Position numbers and translations under genes: made by a program. From UBA1535 sp002323775 (GTDB lineage: Bacteria > Bacillota > Clostridia > Tissierellales > Sedimentibacteraceae), in NCBI GenBank assembly GCA_031993545.1, contig DAMAHZ010000122.1, positions 1 to 5,460 of the forward strand: a DNA stretch of 5,460 nucleotides, given 5' to 3'. Within the stretch, counting starts at the first letter, position 1. Each line of letters begins with the position of its first letter. Of the stretch, positions 5,429 to 5,460 are shown in pieces. A model generated the notes under the pieces. The model made no database searches and was not told the DNA's origin. It saw only the letters and a program-made list of their open reading frames with translations.

Positions 5429-5460
5429 ATTTATTGGTATTTAATTTTTAAATTAATTAA

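Larger units (their letters stand above)
5206..5460. other. Intergenic region downstream of rex
   Basis: No supported gene. After the rex stop there is an imperfect inverted repeat: ATTACA (5207-5212) with TGTAAT (5235-5240), enclosing TTAAC (5218-5222) and GTTAA (5228-5232). No U-tract follows directly, so I do not call it a terminator with confidence. A T-run lies at 5289-5295 without a convincing stem. The remainder holds the promoter and hairpin listed separately. Confidence 0.5.

Overview
The window is AT-rich and strongly Firmicute/Clostridia-like. It has AGGAG-type ribosome binding sites, AGA and ATA codons throughout, sigma-A style promoters with 17-bp spacers, Sec signal peptides of the MKKRILSLLLVAIM type, a LysM wall-binding module and a Rex redox repressor. 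I would place it in an anaerobic clostridial lineage but cannot name a genus. All recognisable genes are on the + strand.

Layout. (1) Positions 60-645 hold a complete transcription unit: promoter, 5' UTR hairpin, a gene for a secreted 5'-nucleotidase with a LysM C-terminus, and a hairpin terminator. Most of the gene body is replaced by a 100-N assembly gap (403-502). (2) Positions 671-4365 hold a paralogous unit in the same order. Its gene encodes a 1154-residue secreted protein with a CpdB-type 2',3'-cyclic-nucleotide phosphodiesterase/3'-nucleotidase module, then a UshA-type 5'-nucleotidase module, a PEPK linker and one LysM domain, resembling YfkN in its catalytic part. (3) Positions 4366-4563 hold two overlapping promoter-like elements for rex. 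(4) Positions 4564-5205 encode Rex. (5) Positions 5206-5460 are non-coding and hold a strong-looking promoter and a large hairpin, which probably lead into a gene beyond the window.

How they work together. The two nucleotidases are predicted to be exported and held on peptidoglycan by LysM. There they would dephosphorylate extracellular nucleotides to nucleosides and phosphate; the larger one could also take 2',3'-cyclic and 3'-nucleotides from RNA breakdown. Rex is a cytoplasmic NADH/NAD+ sensor in its own unit, behind a hairpin, and I see no direct link to the nucleotidases.

The most informative observation concerns the gap. The bases on each side of it are identical to the second nucleotidase gene for exactly 55 bp and then differ. 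This is what a de Bruijn assembler would leave when collapsing a longer exact repeat, so gene 1 is probably intact (predicted 594 residues) and shares about 1.63 kb of near-perfect sequence with gene 2. Biologically this is a recent tandem duplication or gene conversion in which one copy has, and the other lacks, a whole catalytic module. I do not see a clearly new defence, mobile or RNA system here.
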